DNA of 64,000 nt from Gemella massiliensis (GTDB lineage: Bacteria > Bacillota > Bacilli > Staphylococcales > Gemellaceae): assembly GCF_900120125.1 (NCBI RefSeq), contig NZ_LT635545.1, positions 423,387 to 487,386 of the forward strand. Reading direction: 5' to 3'. The position numbers and the translations under genes are program-made. This document shows, in pieces, positions 44,645-54,440 of the stretch. A model generated the notes under the pieces. The model saw nothing but the letters and a program-made list of their open reading frames with translations. It was not told the origin of the DNA and did not search any database. Numbering within the stretch: the stretch's first letter is position 1; each line of letters opens with the position of its first letter.

Positions 44645-46597
44645 CTACAGCCACTCATCTTCTATTTTTTCACAAGGTAGCGTTACAAAAATAATGCTAC
44701 CGTATCCTTCTCTACTTTGAGCCCAAATTCTTCCTTTGTGTGCATCTACTATTGTTTTTGCAAGTGCTAAACCTAAACCGGTTCCGCCCATACTACGTTG
44801 TCTGCTTTTATCAACACGATAAAATCTATTGAAAATTTTATCAATATGAACAAGCGGTATTCCGACGCCTTCATCTTTTATTGATATACTTACCCTATTA
44901 TGATTATAATTTTGACGAACTCTTATTGTAATGTTTTTCCCATTTGGAGAATATTTTACGGCATTATTTATAATATTATCAAATACTTGCGTAAGTTTAT
45001 CCTGATCTCCTTCTACAAATATAGGAGATTTCGGTATGTGTCTAATAAAGTTTTTCTCCGGATGAGTTAGTTCAAAACGACCAACTATCTGCTCAATCAT
45101 TTTATTAATATCAATAAACTCTTTTTCGTAATGTTCTTCTTGAATATCCATTTTACCGAGCTGCATAAGTTCGTTAACCATTCTTATCATACGATTGATT
45201 TCTTTATGAATTGTATCAATAAACACCGGTGCTAATTCTTTATCAGCCATTACACCTTCTTCTAATGCCTCAATATAGCTATTCATCGTTGTTAGCGGTG
45301 TTCTAAGTTCGTGGGATACGGTCGATACAAATTCTCGTCGTTCTTTTTCCTGACGTTCCTGATCGGTTACATCATATAATACAATAATATACCCTTCAAG
45401 TTCTGTCGACATTTGAGTTAAATCTTCCGTTTCTTCTTTCACTACTTCTGAAAATTCCACACGAATCAAAAGATTTTCACCCTCATTATTAGTAATATTA
45501 ACCAATAAGCTGTCTTCCGCTTCTATTATTTCTCCTATAGTTTCATATTCTGTTATATTTAAAACTTTAAGAGCATCTTCTCCGATAAATATCTCATTAT
45601 CTTTTGTTCCGATCATTGTTTCAGCACTTGTATTAATAAGAATAATTTTCCCGTTGTTATCCGTAGTTATTACACCGTCTATCATACTGCTGATAATCGT
45701 TGCAAGTTTTCTTTTTTCCGTTTCGGTTACATCTTGTTCTTCTTTTATTCTTTTGGAAATTTGGTTAAACACTTTTGCCAAATCTCCAATTTCATCATTG
45801 GTATTTATTCCGACAACCGTACCGTAATTTCCGGAAGCCATTTTTTTAACCTGTGAGCTCATCTTCTCAATAGAGCTTGTGACCGTTTTTGACGCTAAAA
45901 GCCCTATTATTGTTGTTATTAAAATAGATAAAACAGTTCCGACAATAAATATTTTAGAAATGCCCGTTACTTCTTGATAAACACTTTCTATATCTGCCAT
46001 TAATGAAATGACACCTATTACTTGATTATCTTTTTTTATCGGGCTTACATACATCCAAACACGCTTATTGGTGTTGGCATCTGTTTGAATTCTTTTTGCA
46101 CTCTCACCGGTTTTTAGCACTTGGCTTACCAGCGGATCAAAAGATCTTTTTCCGAAGTAATCACTGTTCCCGTTTTTAGACGATGAAGCCAATATTTTTG
46201 TATTTTTGTCGATAACGTTAACTAATAACAGTTTTTGGGTATTAAACTCACTTATTAATTTAGCTACACCGCTTTTACTGTCAATTTGCAGTGAGTTTTG
46301 CGGATTATTTTGATTACGTTGAGTTTCTTCCAGCGATACCGATTCACGTTTTTCTCCGTTACCTTTTTTTGAGGCGTTATCTTTATCCAACTCTTCTCTT
46401 ATATGATAATTAAGAACCTTTTCCTGTTCTATTATATTTTGTTCAAAGGTGTTAATATTTGTATTTCTCAACTGTGTTGTAAAAAATAAACCTATTAGTT
46501 GTAAAGAAATAATATTAACAAGCACATACACTATAACAAACTTTATTCTAATTGATGAAAAAAATCTTTTCTTTATTTTTTTATTAAAGAAATTCAT
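44645..46597 (-). CDS. walK: WalK cell-wall sensor histidine kinase
   Basis: 650 residues. Helix at 18-42, an extracytoplasmic Cache-like sensor (43-210), helix at 215-236, HAMP (237-290), PAS (295-412), HisKA with His429 in STVSHELRTPLTTM, and a HATPase with NAVKYSPNG and GGTGLGLALAKTIV. Essential in most Firmicutes, it senses wall state and phosphorylates WalR. The stop/start overlap with walR indicates coupling. The sensor segment at 70-105 is unusually rich in Asn, Gln and charged residues. Confidence 0.95.
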   Translation of the reverse strand: MNFFNKKIKKRFFSSIRIKFVIVYVLVNIISLQLIGLFFTTQLRNTNINTFEQNIIEQEKVLNYHIREELDKDNASKKGNGEKRESVSLEETQRNQNNPQNSLQIDSKSGVAKLISEFNTQKLLLVNVIDKNTKILASSSKNGNSDYFGKRSFDPLVSQVLKTGESAKRIQTDANTNKRVWMYVSPIKKDNQVIGVISLMADIESVYQEVTGISKIFIVGTVLSILITTIIGLLASKTVTSSIEKMSSQVKKMASGNYGTVVGINTNDEIGDLAKVFNQISKRIKEEQDVTETEKRKLATIISSMIDGVITTDNNGKIILINTSAETMIGTKDNEIFIGEDALKVLNITEYETIGEIIEAEDSLLVNITNNEGENLLIRVEFSEVVKEETEDLTQMSTELEGYIIVLYDVTDQERQEKERREFVSTVSHELRTPLTTMNSYIEALEEGVMADKELAPVFIDTIHKEINRMIRMVNELMQLGKMDIQEEHYEKEFIDINKMIEQIVGRFELTHPEKNFIRHIPKSPIFVEGDQDKLTQVFDNIINNAVKYSPNGKNITIRVRQNYNHNRVSISIKDEGVGIPLVHIDKIFNRFYRVDKSRQRSMGGTGLGLALAKTIVDAHKGRIWAQSREGYGSIIFVTLPCEKIEDEWL

Positions 46598-47298
46598 TAT
46601 TCTTCACCTATAAAATATCCGACACCACGCCTTGTCATAATATACTCCGGTTGCGACGAGTCATCTTCTACTTTTTCACGCAATCGTCTGACAGTTACAT
46701 CGACAGTTCTTACATCACCGAAATAATCATAACCCCAAACGGTTTGAAGCAGATTTTCACGTGTTAACACTTGTCCACGATGTTGTGCCAAATAATAAAA
46801 TAAATCAAATTCTCTTCGTGTTAAATCAACTTCTTGACCATTTTTTTTAATAACATATGCTTCCGGATAGATGACAATATTTTTAACAACTAAATTATCG
46901 TTGGCTTTTTCTTCTTTTTCTTCTTGGTTTTTAGTAACTCGGCGTAAATTTACCTTAACACGTGCCATAAGTTCTCGAGTTGAGAATGGTTTAGTAACAT
47001 AATCATCCGCTCCGAACTCAAGTCCCAATACTTTATCAATTTCAGTATTTTTTGCCGTTAACATAATAATCGGAATGTTTTTTTGGGCACGAACTTCCCG
47101 GCATACTTCCATGCCGTCTTTTTTAGGTAGCATTAAATCTAACAGTATTAAATCCGGATTTTCACTAAAAGCAAGCTCTACCGCTTTTTCTCCGTCATTA
47201 GCTACTATTACCTCATAGCCTTCTTTTTTTAAATTAAAATCTAAAATTTTTGCAATTGGTTCTTCGTCATCAACAACCAAAATTTTATATTCAACCAT
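46597..47298 (-). CDS. walR: WalR response regulator
   Basis: 233 residues. Receiver domain with Asp54 ([13 protein letters not shown]) and [13 protein letters not shown], and an OmpR-type winged helix from about 130 ([53 protein letters not shown]). Controls peptidoglycan hydrolases through TGTWAH-N5-TGTWAH boxes; one candidate is at 16318. AAGGAGG precedes the ATG. Its promoter appears to lie within the repeat at 47326-47385. Confidence 0.96.
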   Translation of the reverse strand: MVEYKILVVDDEEPIAKILDFNLKKEGYEVIVANDGEKAVELAFSENPDLILLDLMLPKKDGMEVCREVRAQKNIPIIMLTAKNTEIDKVLGLEFGADDYVTKPFSTRELMARVKVNLRRVTKNQEEKEEKANDNLVVKNIVIYPEAYVIKKNGQEVDLTRREFDLFYYLAQHRGQVLTRENLLQTVWGYDYFGDVRTVDVTVRRLREKVEDDSSQPEYIMTRRGVGYFIGEE

Positions 47299-47325
47299 TT
47301 AATTTCCTCCTTGTTACAGAAAGTA

Positions 47326-47385
47326 TATATTATTTTACAAATATTCCAGCAATGGTTAGTAGTGGTATGGACGCCTACAACTAAC
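47326..47385 (-). promoter_or_regulatory. Promoter-bearing intergenic repeat upstream of walR
   Basis: 60 bp that match 54381-54440 at about 52 positions, all differences being transitions. On the minus strand both copies read TTGCYGG, then ATATTTGTAAAATAA, then TATAT, that is a -35 and -10 pair with 17-bp spacing, about 30 bp before the gene start. Confidence 0.6.
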
Positions 47386-47602
47386 CTACTACGTAGGTGG
47401 ATTTTTCGGCTAGAATTTTAGCCAAGGTCTAAAATTCTCCAAGTAAAATGCTTTTAGCATTTTACTATTACCACTACAAACATTGCTATTAAGTTCGTTG
47501 CTGTTCTTAGTGGTGGAATACTGGCTTCACCTGAGATTATAAGCTTAGGTGAACCTTAAGAAAACTGCGTAGCAGTTAGTTCTTAAGGTTGCCACACCAC
47601 TA
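47360..47602. other. 243-bp multi-hairpin element upstream of walR
   Basis: Ends TAGTGGTATGG (47360-47370) and CCACACCACTA (47592-47602) pair at 10 of 11 positions and enclose five stem-loops: 47412-47438 (10-bp stem), 47442-47466 (perfect 10-bp stem, 5-nt loop), 47470-47515, 47526-47553 and 47553-47589. No ORF. It could be a MITE or a structured RNA. The sister repeat at 54381 lacks the hairpins. Confidence 0.6.
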
Positions 47603-47795
47603 TAAAATCAGCAAAAAATAATATTTTGTATATAAATATATACTTTTCATAATAATTACACATAGAATTACCTACATTATATCATTTTTTTAATATTTTT
47701 TCAGTATTTAATATTAAATCGATTGCTTTCTATATCAAAAGTTAACTTAAAAACAGATTGAAACTTAATAAATTCGGTAATCTTATTTTTCTAAA

Positions 47796-48848
47796 TTAAT
47801 TATTTTTTAATTTTTTATCTAATAGTAAAACTTCTTGTTTTTCCACATCTTCATTATTAATATTTTTTGTTTCTGTTATTTTCTCTAAAACATTTGTTAA
47901 GAAGTATCTAAAATCAACATGGTATGGATTTTTATTGAGATTACACATTACCGTTTCACTCATCAACATGCCCGTTAGTTGATTCTCCAGATAAGATAAT
48001 TTGTCTTCTGAAAAATATTTAAGCATATTAATCTCAGCGAGGCTGAATTCTTTATATTCTGTAGAAAGATTTTCTTCCTTAATATCTTCTATAAGTAATT
48101 CTTTTAAAGTAAGTTGACGTTCTCCGAGAAAATTTTTTATACCGTGCATACCCGCCTCTTTAATAATATATTCTTCTCCAATATAATAACCGATATTTAA
48201 AAGCTCCGCTATACGGGTAAATACATCTTGCTCAGAAACTATCCTTTTTACATCACCCGTAAATAACTGTTTCTTTTTCTCTATTCTGTTGACAACTCTT
48301 TTGTATCTCGATAACCTTCCTTGATATAATTCAGTATCTGCATTTTTGTTCATAAAAATATCTATTCCTCCGATTAGATACAACGGTGCGGCGTTATAAA
48401 CAATCGTTTCTGCAACATTATACTCCAAAGCAACACGTTGAGCGATATTTCCACCAAGGGAATGACCGGTGAGAATAATATTTTCACCATATTTTTTCTC
48501 CATTTTTTTATAAAATTTATAACAAACTAAATAATGTTCTCCTTGCCCTAGACAAATCCCTACTATATCAGCGTATAAGTCTTTTTCTCTATCAAAATAA
48601 AAATTCGTTCCGGTGAAAGATAAAACATAATTATCTTTATCAATATTTTTAAATAATGCTCCGCTGCTACCGGTATTTTTATCATAAAAGCTGTGTAAAT
48701 ATTCCAACTCTTTCGGAAACTTACCTACTATTTTTTGCAATTCTATAAATTCCTTTATTACTCTTTTAGGTGTGTTAATTCTGTCCATAGCTTCTATTCG
48801 ATATACAATAAACGAAGCATAGCTGGTTACTTCTAGTTCTTTTGCCAC
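47796..48848 (-). CDS. Lipase/alpha-beta hydrolase-like protein
   Basis: 350 residues. Alpha/beta-hydrolase core with the nucleophile elbow ILTGHSLGGNIAQRVAL (Ser near 138), preceded by the lipase-like YVLSFTGTNFYFDREKD region (near 75). No signal peptide, so it is probably cytosolic or surface-exposed by another route. Start is GTG at 48848 behind AGGAG. Family members of this type (Mbeg1/DUF2974-like) are poorly studied; the substrate is unknown. Confidence 0.7.
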   Translation of the reverse strand: MAKELEVTSYASFIVYRIEAMDRINTPKRVIKEFIELQKIVGKFPKELEYLHSFYDKNTGSSGALFKNIDKDNYVLSFTGTNFYFDREKDLYADIVGICLGQGEHYLVCYKFYKKMEKKYGENIILTGHSLGGNIAQRVALEYNVAETIVYNAAPLYLIGGIDIFMNKNADTELYQGRLSRYKRVVNRIEKKKQLFTGDVKRIVSEQDVFTRIAELLNIGYYIGEEYIIKEAGMHGIKNFLGERQLTLKELLIEDIKEENLSTEYKEFSLAEINMLKYFSEDKLSYLENQLTGMLMSETVMCNLNKNPYHVDFRYFLTNVLEKITETKNINNEDVEKQEVLLLDKKLKNN

Positions 48849-49021
48849 TTTTTTTCTCCTAATTTACTAATCAATAGTATTCTATCACACTTATTATATT
48901 TTTAACACTATAACCGTTGCCAATAAGTGATAATTATTTTCATCTACCTATTTAAAATAAAATTATTTTTTGTTATAATAATATCAGATGTTTAATAACA
49001 GCTTAAACGGAGGTTAGATTT

Positions 49022-49585
49022 ATGAAAATTTTACTTGCTTACTCTAGCAAAACAAAAAACACAAGAAAAGTAGCTGAAGCTATTTACGAAGATATAAAAA
49101 ATCTAGGGGACGTTGATTTAATTGATATAAAAAAACACAAGAAAAAAATGAATAAAGAGTACGATTTTTATATACTCGGTGCTTGGACGGATAAAACAAA
49201 TGCTAATAAAAATATGCAGCATTTTATTGATATTCAAGAAATTCACAACAAAGATGTAGCAATATTTTTAACCTGCGGTGTTCCTCGTGAGCATTACCAT
49301 GCCGATGATTCGATAAACAACTATATTGAATTTATGAAAGAGCGTAATAACCGCATTCATAAAACATTTATTTGCCAAGGGAAAATAGACCCGAAGGTAA
49401 TGATTGTCTTTAGAATTTTAACATGGAAAGATCCTAACTTTATTCATAAAGTAACGCCGGACTTAGTGGAGATGGTTAATGAGTCTAAAACACACCCTGA
49501 TGCTCAAGATTTAAAAGATGCACAAGATTGTTTCAGCACGCTTTTAAAAGATATAACTCTTGAAAAATCACCGCTTAATGTTTAA
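49022..49585 (+). CDS. Flavodoxin-family protein
   Basis: 187 residues. FMN phosphate-binding loop YSSKTKNTRKVAEAI (8-22), YDFYILGAWTDKTNANKNMQHFI (near 45-70) and IFLTCGVPRE (near 85) follow the flavodoxin fold. The tail from 150 is longer than in simple electron-carrier flavodoxins, as in the BilS/flavodoxin-domain proteins. Probably a redox carrier. CGGAGG precedes the ATG; monocistronic and divergent from the lipase-like gene. Confidence 0.8.
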   Translation: MKILLAYSSKTKNTRKVAEAIYEDIKNLGDVDLIDIKKHKKKMNKEYDFYILGAWTDKTNANKNMQHFIDIQEIHNKDVAIFLTCGVPREHYHADDSINNYIEFMKERNNRIHKTFICQGKIDPKVMIVFRILTWKDPNFIHKVTPDLVEMVNESKTHPDAQDLKDAQDCFSTLLKDITLEKSPLNV

Positions 49586-49696
49586 TAATTTTATTTCCAA
49601 AGTAAATTCTCAAATAAATAAACACTGTGTCTAAATACCTATAAGCATTTCTATTAGGATTTTTACCTTTAGAAAAACGTCCTAATTAAACTTATT

Positions 49697-49731
49697 AAAC
49701 CTGTTGCTAAATAATAACAACAGGTTCTTTA
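49697..49731 (-). terminator. Terminator overlapping the tmcAL 3' end
   Basis: AACCTGTTG-TTATTATTTAG-CAACAGGTTTAAT on the minus strand; the left arm includes the last codons of the gene. Confidence 0.65.
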
Positions 49732-50846
49732 AATATATCTTTGTCCCCGGCTACCAAGTTATACAACCTCGAAACTTTTATATCATGTTCAAAATATTGA
49801 GCATTTTTACTATTTAAAACTGTAACCAACATTATTTCTTTTTTATTATTTATTTCTTTTATTAAATGAGTTTTTTCTTTTTTTACCGCCAGCACTCTAA
49901 ACGCTTTTGTTCCAAAATACTTTTTATAGTCTTCCTTTGTTGTATTAGTCAGTATATGAAGCAGGTTTCGTTGTATTTTTTTATTACTGTATCTTTTTGT
50001 CGCTATATTTTCTACCAAATCCTTATAAGTTTTCGATATTCGTGCTGCATTAAATATTCTATTTTCCAATCCCTCATTAACATCGTAAATATTACTTAAA
50101 CCGATTTTTCCTAAAATATTTATTTGATAGGTTATAAAGGAATAAAAATCTTCCAAGTAGATATTTTTTTTATTGCGAAGTTTTTCCAGCATTTCGGCAG
50201 GAAGATAGTTTTCTATCTCTTTTTTATAAATATTTGTCCTTAAGGCGGTAGCACTGAGAAATCTTGTTTTTTCCAAGTTTGAGTTGTTTAAACTTTGACC
50301 TTGTCGTTTTATAGGTATTAGTTTCACATTAGGAGCTTGTTTTTTTAACGCTTTGTAATAACTGTAAGCCAGAATAAAATTTGGAACATTTGTATCAATA
50401 TCAAACAATAAACTATTTATTTTTGCGTGGCTATAACCCTGTTTTAATAATTCTTTATATTTTAATTTAATATCTTTTCCTTGTTGTTTATTATACAATG
50501 TGGAAAATTTTTCCATATTTATTTCTTCTGTTCCGAATATTAAATGAGTAATTCCCATCTTGGTAAGAATTTCCACACTTTTTTCAGCAAAGTCATCTCC
50601 AAAAGAAACGCTCGCTACGTAAGGTAGTGCAACTACCATATCGCAACCGTTTTTTACCGCTTCTTCAGCACGGGTATAACCGTCTACTATTGCCGCTTCC
50701 CCTCGTTGAGTAAAATACTCACTTATTACACAAACTATTTCTCCTCCACCGTGATTTTTTATATATTTTTTTGCTTGCTCTATTAAATATTTATGTCCAT
50801 TATGAAACGGATTAAATTCCGCTATAATACCTACTCTAATACTCAT
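49707..50846 (-). CDS. tmcAL: tRNA(Met) cytidine acetate ligase
   Basis: 379 residues. Nucleotidyltransferase signature GIIAEFNPFHNGHKYLI (7-23) and the middle motifs VVALPYVASVSFGDDFAEK and FLSATALRTNI typical of TmcAL (formerly YlbM). Uses acetate and ATP to make N4-acetylcytidine at the wobble base of elongator tRNA(Met). Length and start (ATG 50846) fit the family. Confidence 0.9.
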   Translation of the reverse strand: MSIRVGIIAEFNPFHNGHKYLIEQAKKYIKNHGGGEIVCVISEYFTQRGEAAIVDGYTRAEEAVKNGCDMVVALPYVASVSFGDDFAEKSVEILTKMGITHLIFGTEEINMEKFSTLYNKQQGKDIKLKYKELLKQGYSHAKINSLLFDIDTNVPNFILAYSYYKALKKQAPNVKLIPIKRQGQSLNNSNLEKTRFLSATALRTNIYKKEIENYLPAEMLEKLRNKKNIYLEDFYSFITYQINILGKIGLSNIYDVNEGLENRIFNAARISKTYKDLVENIATKRYSNKKIQRNLLHILTNTTKEDYKKYFGTKAFRVLAVKKEKTHLIKEINNKKEIMLVTVLNSKNAQYFEHDIKVSRLYNLVAGDKDIFKEPVVII

Positions 50847-50918
50847 TTTATCGTCCCTTTTATCAGTTATAATTTTAATAATTTTTTTACAGTTATATAG
50901 ATGACTACCCTAACTTTA

Positions 50919-50949
50919 GAAAAATAAAGGTAACTTTCGTCACCTTTAT
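50919..50949 (-). terminator. Terminator of the downstream paralog gene
   Basis: AAAGGTGA-CGAA-AGTTACCTTTATTTTT on the minus strand, overlapping the stop region of the gene ending at 50946. Confidence 0.75.
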
Positions 50950-51410
50950 CCATTATTACTTTCAAATATATCGACTGTCCAACCAACTAACTTACCATCT
51001 TCTGAGGTTACTCTGCTGATTGAAAATTGTCGAGGTTTTTTATCTTTTTCTATTAACCTTGCAATCTCTTGATTTCCATATTCCATAGCCTCTTTTTGTG
51101 AATTAAATACCTTTCCTGTATTCCCAAGTCCGGCACTATGAGATAATTTTTTACCGTCATATTCATAACTGTTTTTTTGATCTTGGTTTTTTGTTTTATT
51201 TTCTGTTGAACTTTGAGCCGAATCTGTCGTATTTGAATTTTGTTTTTCTTCTTTTTCTACCTTTTTGGTAGTATTGGTTTGTGATGTTTTATCTTTCTCT
51301 TTTGTAGAACTTTTTCCAAAAAAGTAACTATATCCTAGAAAAAGTGCACTTGATAAAAATATTACAAACACCATTCCCCATAGTATTTTTAATAAATTAT
51401 TATTTTTCAT
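50946..51410 (-). CDS. Single-pass membrane protein with conserved C-terminal module (paralog 1)
   Basis: 154 residues. Short cytoplasmic NNNLLKILWGM, one membrane helix (about 12-32), a disordered Lys/Thr/Gln/Asn linker (33-95) and a folded ~55-residue C-terminal module (VFNSQKEAMEYGNQEIARLIEKDKKPRQFSISRV). The next gene has the same layout with related ends. I start at ATG 51410, which has better spacing from AAAGGA than 51416. Function unknown to me. Confidence 0.7.
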   Translation of the reverse strand: MKNNNLLKILWGMVFVIFLSSALFLGYSYFFGKSSTKEKDKTSQTNTTKKVEKEEKQNSNTTDSAQSSTENKTKNQDQKNSYEYDGKKLSHSAGLGNTGKVFNSQKEAMEYGNQEIARLIEKDKKPRQFSISRVTSEDGKLVGWTVDIFESNNG

Positions 51411-51581
51411 ATCCATCAGTCCTTTTTATTAAACTTTATAAATATTCACCCCCTAATTATACCACCGTTAGCTATTTTTTGCGAAGTTTTTCCCTTATAA
51501 CCAAAAAGATACCCTTAGGTAAAGAATTTATAATATTCTCTACCTTTGGAATATCTTTTTTATCGGTGATTAACTTTTAAA

Positions 51582-52133
51582 CTATTTTTTATTTGGTATA
51601 AAAACTACCGTTCTTTCCCCTTTTGGATCCTGAACAATTTTGTAAGTATAACCTGTTTTATTTTTCTTAATTAATTTATCCATCTCTTCATTTGCATATT
51701 TATGGGCTTCTTCTGAAGTTTTAAAGGTTCGTGAAGACGGTTTTTGCGAGTTATCTGAAGAACCGGTTTGTTCTTTATTATCTTGTTTCTTATCTTGATC
51801 GGTATCTTTTCTTTGACTATTATTTTTTATGTTAATTTCATTTTTTTTATTATTTGATGATGAATTGTTTTTATTATCTGAAGTTTCGTCTTTGTTGTCT
51901 GAAGAATTATTTTTTTCTTCCTCTGTTTTATCGTCATCAGACTTTTTATCATCTACGTTTTCTTCATTATCTTTATTATCTTCACTATCTTTTTTTACAA
52001 AACCGGATTCATTATCTTTTTTCGGCTCTTTGTCACCACTGGAAAAATAACTTATCCCTATAAATAATGCACTGCATAAAAATACAGCAATCACTATTCC
52101 CCATAATGTTTTTAGTAATTTATTATCTTTCAT
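51582..52133 (-). CDS. Single-pass membrane protein with conserved C-terminal module (paralog 2)
   Basis: 183 residues. N-terminus KDNKLLKTLWGIVIAVFLCSALFIGISYF is closely related to paralog 1, followed by an acidic, Ser/Asn/Lys-rich disordered linker (35-130) and the module TFKTSEEAHKYANEEMDKLIKKNKTGYTYKIV. The linker differs in charge from paralog 1 while both ends are kept. The module outside the membrane may bind wall material or a partner; this is inference. Confidence 0.7.
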   Translation of the reverse strand: MKDNKLLKTLWGIVIAVFLCSALFIGISYFSSGDKEPKKDNESGFVKKDSEDNKDNEENVDDKKSDDDKTEEEKNNSSDNKDETSDNKNNSSSNNKKNEINIKNNSQRKDTDQDKKQDNKEQTGSSDNSQKPSSRTFKTSEEAHKYANEEMDKLIKKNKTGYTYKIVQDPKGERTVVFIPNKK

Positions 52134-52257
52134 ATTAAATCAGTCCTTCTTTTTTTACTATTTATTATTATAATACTCTTTTAAAAAAATTTCTATAGGC
52201 GATTTAGAGTAAACGTTTCCTTTTATTCCGGTTTTTCCAAATCTCCATTAATGGAAA

Positions 52258-52290
52258 AAAGGAGCGACTTTATAAGGTCGCTCCGACACG
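52258..52290 (-). terminator. Terminator of the CapD-like gene
   Basis: GGAGCGACCTT-ATA-AAGTCGCTCC followed by TTTTTT on the minus strand. The rest of the 52134-52474 spacer holds nothing recognised. Confidence 0.85.
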
Positions 52291-52474
52291 GTTCATTGAT
52301 TTTAAAAAGTTCTTTAAAGTAAGTTCCCAACTCAGTAAACCGCTACTCTAATTATCAATAGCAAATTTTATTAATATGGCGTTACCCTAACAGAAATTGC
52401 CTTTATTTTAACTCTAATATTTTTTGTTGATTATTCGCATTATTTTCTACATATTTTGTATTATTATCAGCTTG

Positions 52475-54346
52475 TTAACTATTATACTTACCTATTACTT
52501 CAAACAAATATTTCCTAATATCTTCACTCGTAGAATTACTTAACATCGTGCGAAGTTTTTCTAATTGTTCATCTAAAGTAGCAATATCTATATCCAATGT
52601 TGTATTTTTATAAATCATTTTATTATCAGTTTTTTCACTATTTTCGTAATCAAGTGATAACTCTTCGTACATTTTCTCACCGGGGCGTAAACCTATTTCT
52701 TCTATATCTATATCTTTATACGGCTCCAACCCTGAAAGTTTTATCAAATTTGTAGCAAGATCTATAATTTTCACAGGCTCACCCATATCAAGTAGGAAAA
52801 TTTCTCCGCTACTGGCATAGTATCCGGCTTGTAAAACGAGTTGTGAGGCTTCCGGTATTGTCATAAAATAACGAATTATGTTTTTATGAGTAATCGTTAC
52901 AGGTCCACCTTTTTTTATCTGCTCCTTAAAAATAGGAATAACCGAACCGTTTGAACCTAGAACATTTCCAAATCTAACCGCTGCGAATTTAGTTTTGTAT
53001 TTAGCACCTTTAGACTGTAAAATAATTTCCGTTAAACGTTTTGAAGCTCCCATAGCGTTGGTCGGATTAACCGCCTTATCTGTAGAAATCATTATAAAAC
53101 GTTTAACTTCATATTCAATAGCAACATCCATAACATTTTTCGTACCGAAAACATTATTTTTTATAGCTTCTTGCGGGCGTCTTTCCATTAACGGCACATG
53201 TTTATGAGCAGCCGCATGAAAAACAACATCAGGCTTGTATTTCTCAAACACCTCTTTTAAAGCGGCTTTTTCTCTAATGCTCACTATCTCAGAGATATAA
53301 TTTACCTGTTCGTATTCTTTAGCGTGAGATTTTTCAAAATCCAAATCACGCTCCAACATATATAGAGAATTTTCATTTATATCAACCAAGACCAATTGCT
53401 TCGGTTTAAACTTAAACACTTCTCTTGCGATTTGACTACCGATAGAACCGCCTGCGCCTGTTACAAGGACACTTTTTCCTTTTATATATGACTGAACTTC
53501 TCCTTGCGAAAGTTTAACTTCTCCACGTCCTAAAAGGTCTTCTATCGACACGTCTTTAAGATGTTTTGAAATGCTTTCGCCTTCTTCAAGTGCAATGCCC
53601 GAACCCATTACCTTAACTTGAACATCCGCTTCTTTTAAAATATTTAATATTCTATTTTTATCCTTGGTAGAAATAGACGGTATCGCTAAAAATACCTGTT
53701 CTACTTCATGCTTAGGTATAATTTTTAACAAATCATAGGTTGTTCCTAAAACATTTACACCGCTGATAATTGAATTTTTTCTATTATCATCAATAAGTCC
53801 GATAACATTGGCTTTAAAAACATTGTTTTTAGAAAGTTCTTTTAAAAGAATATAACCGGCATCTCCCGCTCCTATGATTAATGTATTTTTATAGGCATTT
53901 TTTCCATGAATATTATTTTCACGTTCTCTTAATGCTCTGTATAACATTCTAATAAACATTATCCCCGCAACAATAAGTAATGGAGCAAAAATAACAAATC
54001 TTACATTAGAAAATGTGTCAGGTAACATAAACTGATACAACACACCGCAAAATAAATCTGCAATCAATATTGAAGTACAAATATTAACTATCTCGGTAAC
54101 TCCAAGATAAGACCATAAAGACTTGTTAATACCGAATATTTTAAATAATATTCCGTAAATAAAAAGTGACAGCACTACAAACTCTAAAATACTTACACCA
54201 TGATTTTCCAACATCTCCAGCGGGTAAGAATTTCGCCCTAAAAAAATAGAGGCTAAAGTACCAAGTGCTACTATAAACAAGTCTATCATCATTATTAATT
54301 TAAAACGATGATATATATATAATTTTGATGAAAATAATTTTCTCAT
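52475..54346 (-). CDS. CapD/PglF-like UDP-GlcNAc 4,6-dehydratase (membrane-bound)
   Basis: 623 residues. Four membrane helices at 12-125, a first Rossmann-like domain (LIIGAGDAGYILLKEL near 150) and an extended SDR domain starting at VLVTGAGGSIGSQIAREV (near 290). The catalytic triad region reads STDKAVNPTNAMGASKRLTE, with Met in place of the usual Tyr, as in PglF-like members. Makes UDP-4-keto-6-deoxy sugars for capsule or glycoprotein glycans. ATG 54346 follows AGGAG. No other glycan genes lie alongside. Confidence 0.87.
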   Translation of the reverse strand: MRKLFSSKLYIYHRFKLIMMIDLFIVALGTLASIFLGRNSYPLEMLENHGVSILEFVVLSLFIYGILFKIFGINKSLWSYLGVTEIVNICTSILIADLFCGVLYQFMLPDTFSNVRFVIFAPLLIVAGIMFIRMLYRALRERENNIHGKNAYKNTLIIGAGDAGYILLKELSKNNVFKANVIGLIDDNRKNSIISGVNVLGTTYDLLKIIPKHEVEQVFLAIPSISTKDKNRILNILKEADVQVKVMGSGIALEEGESISKHLKDVSIEDLLGRGEVKLSQGEVQSYIKGKSVLVTGAGGSIGSQIAREVFKFKPKQLVLVDINENSLYMLERDLDFEKSHAKEYEQVNYISEIVSIREKAALKEVFEKYKPDVVFHAAAHKHVPLMERRPQEAIKNNVFGTKNVMDVAIEYEVKRFIMISTDKAVNPTNAMGASKRLTEIILQSKGAKYKTKFAAVRFGNVLGSNGSVIPIFKEQIKKGGPVTITHKNIIRYFMTIPEASQLVLQAGYYASSGEIFLLDMGEPVKIIDLATNLIKLSGLEPYKDIDIEEIGLRPGEKMYEELSLDYENSEKTDNKMIYKNTTLDIDIATLDEQLEKLRTMLSNSTSEDIRKYLFEVIGKYNS

Positions 54347-54380
54347 GTTCAACTCCTAATATAATAATTCAATAAAAAAA

Positions 54381-54440
54381 TATATTATTTTACAAATATC
54401 CCGGCAATGGTTAGTAGCGATATAAACACCTACAACCAAC
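54381..54440 (-). promoter_or_regulatory. Promoter-bearing intergenic repeat upstream of the CapD-like gene
   Basis: Sister of 47326-47385. The minus strand has TTGCCG, 17-bp spacer, TATATT, about 35 bp before the gene. The adjoining 54441-54640 stretch contains no gene; it includes an intergenic motif (54551-54593) and a GGGATG/CATCCC pair before a T run. Confidence 0.55.
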
